Made by a program: the position numbers and the translations under genes. From Bacillota bacterium (GTDB lineage Bacteria > Bacillota > SHA-98 > UBA4971), in assembly GCA_024653485.1 (NCBI GenBank), contig JANLFY010000015.1, positions 1-58,017 on the forward strand: a stretch of DNA of 58,017 bases, given 5' to 3'. Shown here piece after piece: positions 43,427 through 52,373 of the stretch. Numbering within the stretch: position 1 is the stretch's first letter; each line of letters starts with the position of its first letter. The notes under the pieces are model-generated. The model did no database searches and was not told where the DNA came from. It was given only the letters and a program-made list of their open reading frames with translations.

Positions 43427-44317
43427 GTGCCTGAGGGACGGGTTACTAGGGCTTACGCCGGGCATTACTACGTCGATTCGGGTGGGAAGACCGTTGACTG
43501 CGCGGTCCGGGGAAGGCTCCGGAAGGAGGGGAAGGAGATCTTGGTGGGGGACATGGTCTCCTTCAGCGTGACCGGTCCCGACAGCGGCGTCATCGAGGGT
43601 CTTCTCCCCAGAAAGTCGCGTCTGGTGAGGCCCCCGGTCGCCAATGTTGATCAGGCTGTGATCGTGATGGCTTGTGCGGACCCGGATCCAGACCTGGAGC
43701 TGCTCGATCGCATGCTCGTGGCCGTGGCGTCCGCGGGTCTGGAGACGGTGATTTGCTTCAACAAGATGGACCTCGTAAGTGACTACGCTTCGAGGAAGAT
43801 GGCTCAGCCCTACCGGCGCGCGGGCTATTCGGTAGTCCGGGCAAGCGCGAGGGCAGGCTGGGGCCTCCGGCCCCTGCGTAAGGCGCTCGCCGGAAAGATC
43901 TCGGTTTTCTCGGGGCCCTCCGGCGTGGGCAAGTCCGCGCTTCTCAACGCTCTCGAGCCGGGTCTCCGGCTCCGCTGCGGTGAGACGAGCGCGAAGACCG
44001 GACGAGGGAGGCACACAACGCGATACTCGGTCCTCCTCGAAGTGCGCCCTGGTGGGTATGTAGCTGACACGCCGGGATTCTCCAGGCTGGAGCTGGACCT
44101 CGCGGGCCTTCGGAGGGAGGCTCTCGACGACTACTTTCCCGAGCTCGTGGCGAGGCGGAACGGCTGTAGGTTTGCGGGATGCCTCCATCACAAGGAACCT
44201 GGCTGCGCGGTGAGAGCCTCCGTGGAGGCGGGGGAAGTGTCCCCTTCGCGTTATGCGCACTACGTGAAGTTTCTCGAAGAGATCATCGAGGCGGAAAGGA
44301 AAGGGAAGCTTTGGTAA
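43427..44317 (+). CDS. rsgA: ribosome small-subunit-dependent GTPase RsgA
   Basis: Circularly permuted GTPase that helps mature the 30S subunit, 296 residues. An N-terminal OB domain (about 1-70) is followed by G4 NKMD, then G1 GPSGVGKSALLN and G3 DTPGF in permuted order. The C-terminal zinc knuckle is RFAGCLHHKEPGCAV. GTG 43427 has GGGAGGT 6 nt upstream. Placement between prkC and rpe is standard for Bacillota. The frame is open from 43337 but the upstream part lies within the kinase gene. Confidence 0.94.
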   Translation: MPEGRVTRAYAGHYYVDSGGKTVDCAVRGRLRKEGKEILVGDMVSFSVTGPDSGVIEGLLPRKSRLVRPPVANVDQAVIVMACADPDPDLELLDRMLVAVASAGLETVICFNKMDLVSDYASRKMAQPYRRAGYSVVRASARAGWGLRPLRKALAGKISVFSGPSGVGKSALLNALEPGLRLRCGETSAKTGRGRHTTRYSVLLEVRPGGYVADTPGFSRLELDLAGLRREALDDYFPELVARRNGCRFAGCLHHKEPGCAVRASVEAGEVSPSRYAHYVKFLEEIIEAERKGKLW

Positions 44318-44979
44318 GAATCGTGCCGTCGATACTCTCTGCGGACTTCGTGCATCTGGCTGACGAGGTAGCCCGAGTGGAGTCGTGCGCAGACATGCTG
44401 CACGTCGACGTCATGGACGGACACTTCGTCCCGAACATCACAGTGGGGCCGCCGGTCGTGGCGTCACTGCGGCGGGCGACTCGCCTGCCTCTTGACGTTC
44501 ACTTGATGATAGAAAACCCAGACGCGTACGTCGATCGCTTCGCCGCTTCCGGCGCTACTCTGATAACAGTGCACGCTGAGGCGACGCCTCACTTGCACAG
44601 AACGCTCCAGTCGGTGAAAGCCGCGGGAGTCAAGGCCGGTGTCGCCATCTGTCCCGCTACCCCTGCATACTGCCTCGAGTACGTCCTTGACCTCGTGGAC
44701 CTCATTCTCGTCATGACGGTGAACCCGGGGTTCGGCGGCCAGGAATTCATCGGCGGGATGCAGGCTAAAGTGAGGCAGGTAAAGGCCATGATAGAGGCCG
44801 CAGACCGTCGGATCGACATCGAAGTCGACGGGGGCATTTACGAAGCCACCGCGCCGCTTGCGGTGCGGGCAGGGGCGAACGTCCTCGTCGCGGGAACCTC
44901 GGTGTTCGGTGGGGGCAGCCCGTGTGACAATATCCAGCGGCTGAGGAGGAGCGCGCTGTCAGCCCTCCCGTCTTGCTGA
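44311..44979 (+). CDS. rpe: ribulose-phosphate 3-epimerase
   Basis: Epimerase converting ribulose-5-phosphate and xylulose-5-phosphate in the pentose phosphate pathway, 222 residues. TIM-barrel motifs PSILSADF, MLHVDVMDGHFVPNITVG (metal and substrate residues), HLMIENP and MTVNPGFGGQEFI are complete. The TTG at 44311 follows AAAGGGAAGC and overlaps rsgA by 7 nt. The longer frame from 44179 adds 44 unrelated residues that lie in rsgA. Order prkC-rsgA-rpe is conserved in Bacillota. Confidence 0.94.
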   Translation: MVRIVPSILSADFVHLADEVARVESCADMLHVDVMDGHFVPNITVGPPVVASLRRATRLPLDVHLMIENPDAYVDRFAASGATLITVHAEATPHLHRTLQSVKAAGVKAGVAICPATPAYCLEYVLDLVDLILVMTVNPGFGGQEFIGGMQAKVRQVKAMIEAADRRIDIEVDGGIYEATAPLAVRAGANVLVAGTSVFGGGSPCDNIQRLRRSALSALPSC

Positions 44980-45052
44980 CGGACGGAGTGTCTTGACTGC
45001 CCTGTCAAGACGCGTCCCGAGCGAGCACATTGCCATGTTTGCCTGATGTTTG

Positions 45053-45071
45053 CCCTCGCGCGAGGCGAGGG
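45053..45071 (+). terminator. terminator-like hairpin after rpe
   Basis: CCCTCGC (45053-45059) and GCGAGGG (45065-45071) pair perfectly around 5 nt and are followed by the T-rich CGTTGTGTT. The same 7-bp arms occur in the hairpin at 2854-2872. It probably ends the corA-rpe transcript, and it lies directly before the next promoter. Confidence 0.5.
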
Positions 45072-45076
45072 CGTTG

Positions 45077-45085
45077 TGTTATAAT
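45077..45085 (+). promoter_or_regulatory. extended -10 promoter for the 45116 gene
   Basis: TGTTATAAT is an exact extended -10 element (TGn plus TATAAT) 30 nt before the GTG start at 45116. No good -35 box lies at 17 nt, which is usual for extended -10 promoters. It would start a new transcript for the anchored protein and the FtsH paralogue. Confidence 0.6.
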
Positions 45086-45115
45086 TCCTGCTAGCCCGTT
45101 TGGGAGGGAGAGCAG

Positions 45116-45691
45116 GTGAAACTGTTCGGGCTCGATGCGAGGAAGATCGCCGCTGCGTTCTTCGTGACCTTGGCTGTTCTCACCGGAGGGCGGATCGCGG
45201 CGTACCACATCCAAGTAGAGAGGCCCCTCGAAGCGTTGCTCGAAGGGCGTTCAGACGTGGCGGCTTGGCGTCTAGTAAAGAGCGATGGGCCGACTGACGT
45301 CGAGGTGCGTGTGGTGCTGCGAGACGTTCGGAACATCCAGACCACTCTGCTGGATCTCGGCGAGGATATCGCAGGGATGACGCGGGGGGCGTTCCGACTA
45401 GTCGTCGAGGACACCCGAAATGCCGAACTCACTGAGACATACCAACGGATGCGCCTCGCAGTGGAGGAAGCGATAGCGCGCGGTACCTTCCGGGAGATGG
45501 CGCAGGAAATCGAGTCCCAGGCCATAGAGGCGGGGTTGGACAGGTGCGGCGTGTACGTAGACTCTCAGAACGTGTACCTGCAACTGCACAAGGGTGAACG
45601 CTATCTCTACGAAGTGATACCGAGACGAAAGGCCTCGGCGCTTCCCGACGACACAGCTTCGAGCCTGTCTGGGGTGTCCGCTCGGCGATGA
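45116..45691 (+). CDS. single-pass membrane-anchored protein of unknown function
   Basis: I do not recognise this family. The 191 residues start with a short basic segment and one hydrophobic helix (about 10-30), so most of the protein should be extracytoplasmic. The soluble part is helical and charged, with LRDVRNIQTTLLDLGEDIAG, a long helix (about 105-145) and a beta segment VYVDSQNVYLQLHKGERYLYEVIP. GTG 45116 lies behind GGGAGGG. It has its own promoter and precedes an FtsH paralogue by 160 nt, so it could be a substrate, adaptor or partner of that protease. This is inference from context. Confidence 0.65.
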   Translation: MKLFGLDARKIAAAFFVTLAVLTGGRIAAYHIQVERPLEALLEGRSDVAAWRLVKSDGPTDVEVRVVLRDVRNIQTTLLDLGEDIAGMTRGAFRLVVEDTRNAELTETYQRMRLAVEEAIARGTFREMAQEIESQAIEAGLDRCGVYVDSQNVYLQLHKGERYLYEVIPRRKASALPDDTASSLSGVSARR

Positions 45692-45851
45692 GCGAGCGCC
45701 CGTCCTCCGGCGGGACCATTCCCTTTGGCGGAGTCCGCGCGGAGGACCGCGGAGATAAGTCCCTGGGTGTGGACGTGAGAGAGCCCGTCCCCGGAGACGC
45801 GTGACACGGCCGGTTGCCGGTGGGCGCGCCCCGGGCTGGAGGAAAGGGTGA

Positions 45852-47363
45852 GTGAATCCAACCATGATGAAGGAAGTCGGTGTGGGGGCGTCGCTCGCTG
45901 CTGCCACGTTCCTCGCCGTGTCCGGTTACGACATCACGCCGTTGCTGCTCGTGGTGGGCATAGCGGCGGTGCTTTGGTACGTCCAGGCGGGCGCAGGCTT
46001 GGGTGTGGGCAGGCGCTTTCAGGTGCTGGGCCACGACCAGGATGGTCCGGGAGTCCCGCGCGTTTCCTTCAGCGACATCGGAGGGCAGGAAGTCGCAAAG
46101 CGGGAACTCATGGAAGCCCTCGAGTTCGTGGTCAATGCCGACAAGGCGAAGGCCTTGGGCATTCGTCCATTGCGGGGCATCCTGCTCACCGGCCCGCCCG
46201 GCACGGGAAAGACGCTGCTCGCCAAGGCTGCGGCCAGCTACACAGGGAGTACGTTCCTTGCCGCGAGCGGATCGGAGTTCGTGGAGATGTACGCAGGGGT
46301 GGGGGCACAGCGTGTGCGCCAGCTCTTCGCGACTGCGAGGACTCGTGCAGCCCGTGAAAAGCGCGGCAGCGCCATGATATTCATAGACGAGATCGACGTG
46401 CTCGGAGGAAAGCGAGGCAAGCATACCAGCCATCTCGAGTACGACCAGACCCTCAATCAGCTGCTGGTCGAGATGGACGGAATCAACCCGTATGACGACG
46501 TTAGGATCCTGGTGATAGGGGCCACCAATCGAGCTGACCTCCTCGACCCCGCGCTCTTGAGGCCTGGACGGTTCGACCGCGTGGTGCAGGTCAATCTGCC
46601 GGACCTAGAGGGGAGGCTGCACATCCTTCGAATATACACCAAGGACAAGCCACTCGCGGAGGATGTAGATCTAAAGGAAATCGCCAAGGATGCGCTGGGG
46701 TTCTCCGGTGCCCATATCGAGAACCTAGTGAACGAGGCGGCCATCTTGGCGCTGCGTCAGGGCAAGAACGCGATCGGAGCGAGAGAGTTCAAGGAAGCCG
46801 TGGACAAGGTGGCCATGGGCGAGAGGCTCGACCGTCGTCCCAGCCGCGAGGACCTCGAGAGGATTGCGTTCCACGAGGTCGGTCACGCACTGGCAAGCGA
46901 GACATTGCGTCCAGGATCGGTCTCCGCCATCACAGTGACGCCGAGGGGAAAGGCGCTGGGGTACACAAGGCAGAGCCACGAAGAGGACTTGTGTCTGTAC
47001 ACCCGCGAATGGCTTGAGGACCAGCTCGCCGTGCTGCTAGGTGGGGCTGTCGCCGAGGAGATCCGCTTCGGAGTGCGTTCCACGGGCGCGGTGAACGATT
47101 TCGAACAGGCCCTTGAAATCGCGAGGCGTCTTGTGGGGTCCGGCATGTCGCCTCTCGGCGTGGTCGGCGTGGACGACCTTCCCAAACAGCTCTATCACGA
47201 GACGATCAGTGCGATCCTCAAGGCTCAAGAGGGAAGAGTGCGACAGATCCTCGAGGCGGCAAAGGACACTCTGGCGGAGGCCAGCGTGGTGCTGCTGGAG
47301 AGGGAGAAGCTGGACGGCGAAGAATTCAGGGAGATGGTAAGACGCGGCCAGAGGGCGACGTGA
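45852..47363 (+). CDS. FtsH-family AAA+ metalloprotease paralogue with minimal membrane domain
   Basis: ATP-dependent zinc protease, 503 residues against about 600-650 for normal FtsH. Two hydrophobic segments (about 9-24 and 28-46) are separated by only a few residues, so the usual extracytoplasmic domain of about 70 residues is missing. The AAA+ domain has Walker A GPPGTGKT (114-121), Walker B MIFIDEID and the arginine finger region LRPGRFDR. The M41 site is intact: H341, E342, H345 (HEVGH) and the third ligand D416 (VNDFEQAL). GTG 45852 has GGAGG 9 nt upstream; an ATG at 45864 is an alternative. Active protease is likely; substrates are unknown. Confidence 0.88.
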   Translation: MNPTMMKEVGVGASLAAATFLAVSGYDITPLLLVVGIAAVLWYVQAGAGLGVGRRFQVLGHDQDGPGVPRVSFSDIGGQEVAKRELMEALEFVVNADKAKALGIRPLRGILLTGPPGTGKTLLAKAAASYTGSTFLAASGSEFVEMYAGVGAQRVRQLFATARTRAAREKRGSAMIFIDEIDVLGGKRGKHTSHLEYDQTLNQLLVEMDGINPYDDVRILVIGATNRADLLDPALLRPGRFDRVVQVNLPDLEGRLHILRIYTKDKPLAEDVDLKEIAKDALGFSGAHIENLVNEAAILALRQGKNAIGAREFKEAVDKVAMGERLDRRPSREDLERIAFHEVGHALASETLRPGSVSAITVTPRGKALGYTRQSHEEDLCLYTREWLEDQLAVLLGGAVAEEIRFGVRSTGAVNDFEQALEIARRLVGSGMSPLGVVGVDDLPKQLYHETISAILKAQEGRVRQILEAAKDTLAEASVVLLEREKLDGEEFREMVRRGQRAT

Positions 47364-47421
47364 AAGCGACGTTGCCCAGGGGAAGCCCTTGACCGGGCCG
47401 CATCGTCGCGAGGTGACCACA

Positions 47422-48675
47422 GTGAGGGCCGAGGTGATCTCCATAGGAACGGAGCTGCTCCTAGGGCAGATTGTGGACACGAACGCTGCGTACATCTGTC
47501 TTCGGCTGGCGGAAGTCGGTGTGGACGTGTTCCATCGGGTCACGGTCGGGGACAACTTGGATAGGGTCGCAGCGGCGATTGCGGACGCTCTCGCCAGAGC
47601 GGACGTGGTGATTACGACGGGAGGCCTCGGGCCAACTGAAGACGATCCCACGAGAGAGGCCGTCGCGAGGGCAACGGGCCTGCCTCTTGTCGTGTCGGAC
47701 CAGGCCCTTCGCCACGCCGAGTCCCTCCTAGCCAGGTCAGGGCACCCGATGGACCGCGCGCGTGAGAGCGCGTTGACGCAGGCGAGGGTACCGCGGGGCG
47801 CGCTGGTCATCCATAACGATCGAGGCACGGCGTGTGGGTTCATAGTGGAGAGTGACGCGAAGGCCGTCATCTCGATGCCGGGCGTTCCGGGCGAGATGCA
47901 AGGGATGATGGAGTCCACAGTCGTGCCCTATTTGAGAGACAGGGCGGGAGGCGCCGGCACCGTCATCCGCTGGAGAGAGTTGAGGATCTGTGGCCGAGGA
48001 GAAACGGCGGTGGAAGACGAGGTTCGCGATCTTCTCCATGGCCGGGCCAATCCGACGGTGGCACCCTTGGTGTCGCTTGGTGAGGTGAGGCTCAGGATAA
48101 CGGCGAAAGCGAGGTCCGCTGAAGAGGCAGAGGCCATGATCGCGCCGGTCGAGGCGGAGATCAGGGCGAGGCTGGGCGAAGACGTGTACGGAGCGGACGA
48201 CGATGAACTCCATGCAGTAGTAGTGAGGCTTCTTGCCGAGCGCAAGCTGGCGTGCGCCGTCGCGGAATCCGTGACCGGGGGGCTCATTGCCCACAAGCTC
48301 ACTGAGGTGCCCGGGTGCTCCGCCGTGATGGGGCTGGCGGTCACGAGCTACAGTGATGACGCAAAGAGGAGGGTCCTGGGGGTTCCGGCGGAGCTCCTGG
48401 ACAGGCATGGAGCCGTGAGCCGCGAGGTGGCCGTGGCCATGGCGAGAGGGGTGCTCGGCCTGGGACGCGCGGATGTGGCCGTGTCCACCACAGGGCTGGC
48501 GGGGCCATCTGGAGGCCGACAGAAGCAGCCGGTGGGTTTGGTTTACGTGGGGCTCGCCTGGCGCAACGGGGTCGCATGCACGAGATTGATGCTGTTCGGT
48601 ACGCGGACGGAGATCCGGGAGAGAGCCGCCAAGAAGGCGCTGGACCTCCTGCGTAGGCGCCTTCTGCGAAGATGA
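47422..48675 (+). CDS. cinA: competence/damage-inducible protein CinA
   Basis: Two-domain protein of about 417 residues. The N-terminal MoCF/COG1058 domain (about 1-170) contains EVISIGTELLLGQIVDTN and VVITTGGLGPTEDDPTREAVA. The C-terminal PncC-type domain (about 260-415), which in other bacteria deamidates NMN, reads AVAESVTGGLIAHKLTEVPG, then TSYSDDAKRRVLGV. The catalytic serine, tyrosine and lysine are present, but the usual SCTGG is SVTGG. It starts at GTG 47422 after GAGGTGACC. The cinA...recA neighbourhood is typical of Bacillota. Its stop overlaps the next ATG. Confidence 0.92.
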   Translation: MRAEVISIGTELLLGQIVDTNAAYICLRLAEVGVDVFHRVTVGDNLDRVAAAIADALARADVVITTGGLGPTEDDPTREAVARATGLPLVVSDQALRHAESLLARSGHPMDRARESALTQARVPRGALVIHNDRGTACGFIVESDAKAVISMPGVPGEMQGMMESTVVPYLRDRAGGAGTVIRWRELRICGRGETAVEDEVRDLLHGRANPTVAPLVSLGEVRLRITAKARSAEEAEAMIAPVEAEIRARLGEDVYGADDDELHAVVVRLLAERKLACAVAESVTGGLIAHKLTEVPGCSAVMGLAVTSYSDDAKRRVLGVPAELLDRHGAVSREVAVAMARGVLGLGRADVAVSTTGLAGPSGGRQKQPVGLVYVGLAWRNGVACTRLMLFGTRTEIRERAAKKALDLLRRRLLRR

Positions 48676-50225
48676 TGGGCAGAGCGGTGGGTGGCCCAGC
48701 CACGGCGACGAGCAGTATCCGCGGGACATACGCAGGCGGGTCTCCTGCGACTCCGCGAGCGTGGCATCAGCGCAGTGAAATCGCGAAGGCCGCAGTCACG
48801 TGGGCGGTCGTGACCTTCGCGAGCGTCTACGCGGCAGTCAACCTCTTTGGGTCCATCTCTTATCGTGTTGCGGGTCTCGACGTACACATATCCGCGCGAA
48901 TCGGAATACCGGGATACAGCGCACTTGCGATTCCCCCCATCGGCAGAGTCGAGGCAAGTACCCACGCCGTTCCACTTCAGCTCGAGGCGACCCTTGAAAA
49001 CATCAATCCGGGCGCGCTTCAGGACGCGATGGCGCGCGGTGAGGTGCCGTCCAGCATCAGCGAGCAGTTCAGGACGGATTCTGGGAGAGTCGTGGCATGT
49101 TTCGCGCTGCGCATAGCCGCGTTGGCCGCGGCGGGAGGAGCTTTCGGCGCTGCGGCAATGTCGGGGCTGAGCCCGAGGAGAGCGCTGGTGGGGGCCGCCG
49201 TAGGTCTCGCGGCAAGCTCGACGCTCCTCGGGCTCACCTATGCCACTTTCGATCGGGAAAGGCTCGCGAACCCGCGCTACGAAGGGGTGATCGAGGCGGC
49301 CCCGTGGATGTTGGGCCTCTTGGACGGCAGCCTTCTCAAGGCTGGCGAGGTGGCGGGGAGCATGCACACCATCGCAGCCAACATCCGCGCGTTCTTTGAC
49401 AAGGCCGAATCATTTCATCAGCTCGAAAGCGGTCAGCCGTTGGTGAGAGTGCTCCATGTGTCGGACATCCACGACAACCCTCAAGCCTTCGATTTCGTAG
49501 CCCAGGTGGTCGAGAATTTCGGGCCGGATCTCGTCATCGACACGGGGGACATCACCGACTTCGGCACGTTACCCGAGGCGAGAATGGCCGCGCGCATGGT
49601 GAGGGAGCTTGGCGTCCCCTACCTGTTCGTTCCGGGAAACCACGATTCACCCGAGGTCGCGAGGGTTATGTCGTCCGAGGGCGGAGCGATCCTCCTCTCC
49701 GAGGGCGTGGTGGACTTCATGGGGATCCGCATCGCCGCCGTGCAGGATCCCGGAGCCCTTCGAGCCGATATGGCGCCGGCGAGCCATGAAGAGCTGGAGC
49801 TGGCGAGGGCGCGGTTGGATGAGATCGTAACGCCGTCTGGAGACGGTTCGGCCAGGGCACCTGACGTTGTGGCGGTTCACGATGCGAGAGCGGCCGAGGG
49901 AGCGATCGGCAAGGTTGGTGCCGTCCTGAGCGGTCATGACCATCGTCTCGCCGTTTCAATACGCGGGCCCACAGTCTGCGTGAACGCTGGGACCACGGGG
50001 GGAGCCGGTCTGCGGGGGTTCAAGGTGGAGGGGGGAGTGCCCATGAGCGTTGCGCTCCTGCACTTTGCGGTGGGCGAAGCCAATGGACGCGATGCCCCGG
50101 GGCCCGTCCGACTGGTAGCAGTGGACACCATACGAATCCACGGCGAACGACATGGGTTCGATCTCGAGCGGAGGATCGTAGGACAGTCTTACGCCAGCCG
50201 CACTGAGGCCAACGAAAATCCTTGA
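48672..50225 (+). CDS. membrane metallophosphoesterase of unknown substrate
   Basis: 517 residues. About 35 polar N-terminal residues precede one helix (about 38-60), a region of about 80 residues, two further helices (about 142-190) and a linker. The C-terminal calcineurin-like phosphoesterase domain (about 258-420) is complete: VSDIHDN, DTGDITD, PGNHDSPE and GHDHR. With three helices the catalytic domain would face outward if the N-terminus is inside, but the topology is not certain. ATG 48672 overlaps the cinA stop (ATGA). An enzyme inserted between cinA and thpR-recA is unusual. Lipid-linked, nucleotide or cell-wall phosphate esters are possible substrates. Confidence 0.8.
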   Translation: MMGRAVGGPATATSSIRGTYAGGSPATPRAWHQRSEIAKAAVTWAVVTFASVYAAVNLFGSISYRVAGLDVHISARIGIPGYSALAIPPIGRVEASTHAVPLQLEATLENINPGALQDAMARGEVPSSISEQFRTDSGRVVACFALRIAALAAAGGAFGAAAMSGLSPRRALVGAAVGLAASSTLLGLTYATFDRERLANPRYEGVIEAAPWMLGLLDGSLLKAGEVAGSMHTIAANIRAFFDKAESFHQLESGQPLVRVLHVSDIHDNPQAFDFVAQVVENFGPDLVIDTGDITDFGTLPEARMAARMVRELGVPYLFVPGNHDSPEVARVMSSEGGAILLSEGVVDFMGIRIAAVQDPGALRADMAPASHEELELARARLDEIVTPSGDGSARAPDVVAVHDARAAEGAIGKVGAVLSGHDHRLAVSIRGPTVCVNAGTTGGAGLRGFKVEGGVPMSVALLHFAVGEANGRDAPGPVRLVAVDTIRIHGERHGFDLERRIVGQSYASRTEANENP

Positions 50226-50300
50226 GATCTACATGGCAAAAGCAGGAAATCAGCGTCGGACGTGGAACAGATCATCAGTCTCTTTTCGGGGGGTTGCGTC

Positions 50301-50882
50301 TTGAGTCTGAGGATGGTTCGCTGCTTCGTCGCCGTTTTCTTGAGTCCGACCCTGAGGCCGCAGGTGGTGGCTCTTCAGAGATACCTCGCCCAGAGTGGGG
50401 CTGACGTGAAATGGGTGGAGGCTGAGAACCTTCACTTTACCGTGAAGTTCCTGGGCGATGTGGAGGAATCGAGGCTTGCGGCCTTGACCACGGTTCTAGA
50501 GGCTTGCGCCGGCGGAATTGGCCCGTTTGAGCTGAGTCTGGGGGCCGCCGGAGCGTTCCCGAGGCTTCAGGATCCGCGGATCATCTGGGTTGGCGTCGAA
50601 GCGGGGAAGCAGCCCTTCGTGACGCTTGCCTCCGCGGTCGAGGAGGCTATGAAAGCGGAGGGCTTCAGGCGTGAGGGCAAGGGCTTCTCGCCCCACCTTA
50701 CCGTGGGCAGGACTAGATCGGGGCGCAATCTCGGCGTGTTGGTGGAGCGGCTTTTGAGCTGCGCGCCTCTCAAGGGCGCCATGCGGGTCGACGAGATCCA
50801 GCTGGTAGCAAGCGAGCTCACGAGCAGCGGACCGATATACAGTCCCGTGGCCACGGTATCGCTCTTTCGTGGGAGAACGTAA
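50301..50882 (+). CDS. thpR: RNA 2',3'-cyclic phosphodiesterase ThpR (LigT-like)
   Basis: 2H phosphoesterase that opens 2',3'-cyclic phosphates on RNA ends, about 193 residues. The two catalytic HxT motifs, LHFTVKF and PHLTVGR, are present about 80 residues apart, as the family requires. The frame is open from 50262. TTG 50301 has GGGGGG 7 nt upstream, while ATG 50313 (MVRCFVAVF) lacks a spaced ribosome-binding site, so TTG is preferred. It lies between the metallophosphoesterase and recA. The next promoter is inside the 459-nt spacer that follows. Confidence 0.9.
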   Translation: MSLRMVRCFVAVFLSPTLRPQVVALQRYLAQSGADVKWVEAENLHFTVKFLGDVEESRLAALTTVLEACAGGIGPFELSLGAAGAFPRLQDPRIIWVGVEAGKQPFVTLASAVEEAMKAEGFRREGKGFSPHLTVGRTRSGRNLGVLVERLLSCAPLKGAMRVDEIQLVASELTSSGPIYSPVATVSLFRGRT

Positions 50883-51005
50883 AGGCTGCCGAGAAAGGCG
50901 GCCGCGGGGCGTTCACGATGCGCGCCGAGGAATGAGAGGCACGACGGCCTCGGGCAAGAGGTAGGAGGGACAAGCCACACGGAGAACACGAGAGGATATT
51001 CAAGC

Positions 51006-51017
51006 GAACACGTGTTC
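51006..51017. promoter_or_regulatory. LexA/DinR (SOS) box upstream of recA
   Basis: GAACACGTGTTC is a perfect 12-bp palindrome preceded by C. It matches the Gram-positive SOS consensus CGAAC-N4-GTTC. It lies 59 nt upstream of the -35 box of the predicted recA promoter, further away than usual. Either a second promoter overlaps it or looping or roadblocking is involved. LexA is not encoded in the window. Confidence 0.75.
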
Positions 51018-51075
51018 TTGCCGCATCCGGGCGTAGGCACGGCGTTTTCATCAGTGGAACGGCTGTCCGCGCGTG

Positions 51076-51104
51076 TTGTGAGGCCTCACGGAATGAGGTA
51101 CAAT
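51076..51104 (+). promoter_or_regulatory. SigA-type promoter of recA
   Basis: TTGTGA (51076-51081), a 17-nt spacer and TACAAT (51099-51104) match the housekeeping consensus well. Transcription would start near 51111, giving a leader of about 230 nt before the recA ATG. The palindrome GTGAGGCCTCAC overlaps the -35 region and could be a further protein site. Confidence 0.65.
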
Positions 51105-51341
51105 TACGTGGGTGAGTGTTGTCTGGTCTGGCAACGTACGGTCCTCCCAACAGGCTTGGCCCAGGTCGGGCGGTCCTGAGCCTCGTGCGGAGATGCGGGA
51201 GGTGTCTCCGCCGGGCGCCTGGCTCGATCGGGTCAAGCGAGGGAGGCGGGCACCGAAGACGCGGGGCGCAATGCGTGCGGCGGTTGGGCCACGTCGGTCA
51301 TGGTTTGATCACGGGACGTGTTCCTGAGAAGGAGGAAGACG

Positions 51342-52373
51342 ATGGAGAAGGAGAAGGCTCTGGAAATGGCCTTGTCGCAGATAGAAAAGCAGTTCGGAAA
51401 GGGCTCCATTATGAGGCTGGGCGAGGCGGACGCTCGACTTGGCGTCGAGGCGATCCCCACCGGGGCTCTTTCGCTGGACATCGCGCTTGGAATAGGCGGG
51501 ATGCCTCGGGGGAGAGTCATAGAGATATTCGGGCCTGAGTCGTCGGGCAAGACCACCGTGGCACTACACGTCATCGCCGAGGCGCAGAAGGCCGGGGGCA
51601 TCGCTGCGTTCATCGACGCCGAGCACGCCCTTGATCCGGTGTACGCGAAGAAGCTCGGCGTAGACGTGGACAACCTCTTGATCTCCCAGCCCGACACAGG
51701 AGAGCAGGCCCTCGAGATCGCTGAGGCTCTGGTGAGGAGCGGCGCGGTGGACGTGGTGGTCATCGACTCCGTGGCGGCCCTCACACCCAGAGCGGAGATC
51801 GAGGGCGAGATGGGAGACGCTCACGTGGGGCTTCAGGCGCGGCTGATGTCGCAGGCCCTCCGGAAGCTCACTGCAGCCATAGGCAAATCGCGCACTTGCG
51901 CCATATTCATCAATCAGATTCGTGAGAAGGTGGGAGTGATGTTCGGAAACCCCGAGGTCACTCCAGGAGGGCGGGCACTGAAGTTCTATGCGACCATCAG
52001 GCTCGAGGTGAAGCGGGTTGAGGTGCTCAAGCAGGGTCAGCAGATGATCGGGAGCCGCACCAGGGCAAGGGTCGTCAAGAACAAGATCGCGCCTCCTTTC
52101 CGCGAGGCCGAGTTCGACATCATTTACGGTCAGGGCATTTCACGAGAGGGTAGCATACTCGATCTGGGTGAAGCCAACGACATCATAGCGCGCAGCGGCA
52201 CTTGGTATTCGTACGGCGACATCAAGTTGGGACAGGGAAGGGAAAACGCCCGCGAGTTCCTGCGGGACAATCCGGATCTTGCGGCGGAGATAGAGAGCAA
52301 GGTTAGGCACTTGGCAGGCCTCAAACTGCCTGCTCCCAGCCAGCCGAGCACGACCGAGGGCGAGACGAGCTGA
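51342..52373 (+). CDS. recA: recombinase RecA
   Basis: DNA-dependent ATPase for strand exchange and the co-protease for LexA cleavage, 343 residues. Walker A GPESSGKT (about 66-73), IDAEHALDP, Walker [11 protein letters not shown], the L2 region ([22 protein letters not shown] split near 195-216) and the acidic C-terminus are typical. ATG 51342 has AAGGAGG 8-9 nt upstream. LexA box and promoter upstream indicate SOS control. recX follows after a 399-nt gap instead of immediately. Confidence 0.97.
   Translation: MEKEKALEMALSQIEKQFGKGSIMRLGEADARLGVEAIPTGALSLDIALGIGGMPRGRVIEIFGPESSGKTTVALHVIAEAQKAGGIAAFIDAEHALDPVYAKKLGVDVDNLLISQPDTGEQALEIAEALVRSGAVDVVVIDSVAALTPRAEIEGEMGDAHVGLQARLMSQALRKLTAAIGKSRTCAIFINQIREKVGVMFGNPEVTPGGRALKFYATIRLEVKRVEVLKQGQQMIGSRTRARVVKNKIAPPFREAEFDIIYGQGISREGSILDLGEANDIIARSGTWYSYGDIKLGQGRENAREFLRDNPDLAAEIESKVRHLAGLKLPAPSQPSTTEGETS

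Larger units (their letters stand above)
50883..51341. other. regulatory spacer upstream of recA
   Basis: These 459 nt contain the LexA-type box (51006-51017), a SigA-type promoter (51076-51104) overlapping the palindrome GTGAGGCCTCAC, and a leader of about 230 nt before recA. No gene is visible. The leader is GC-rich with several potential stems but no T-run. Confidence 0.5.
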
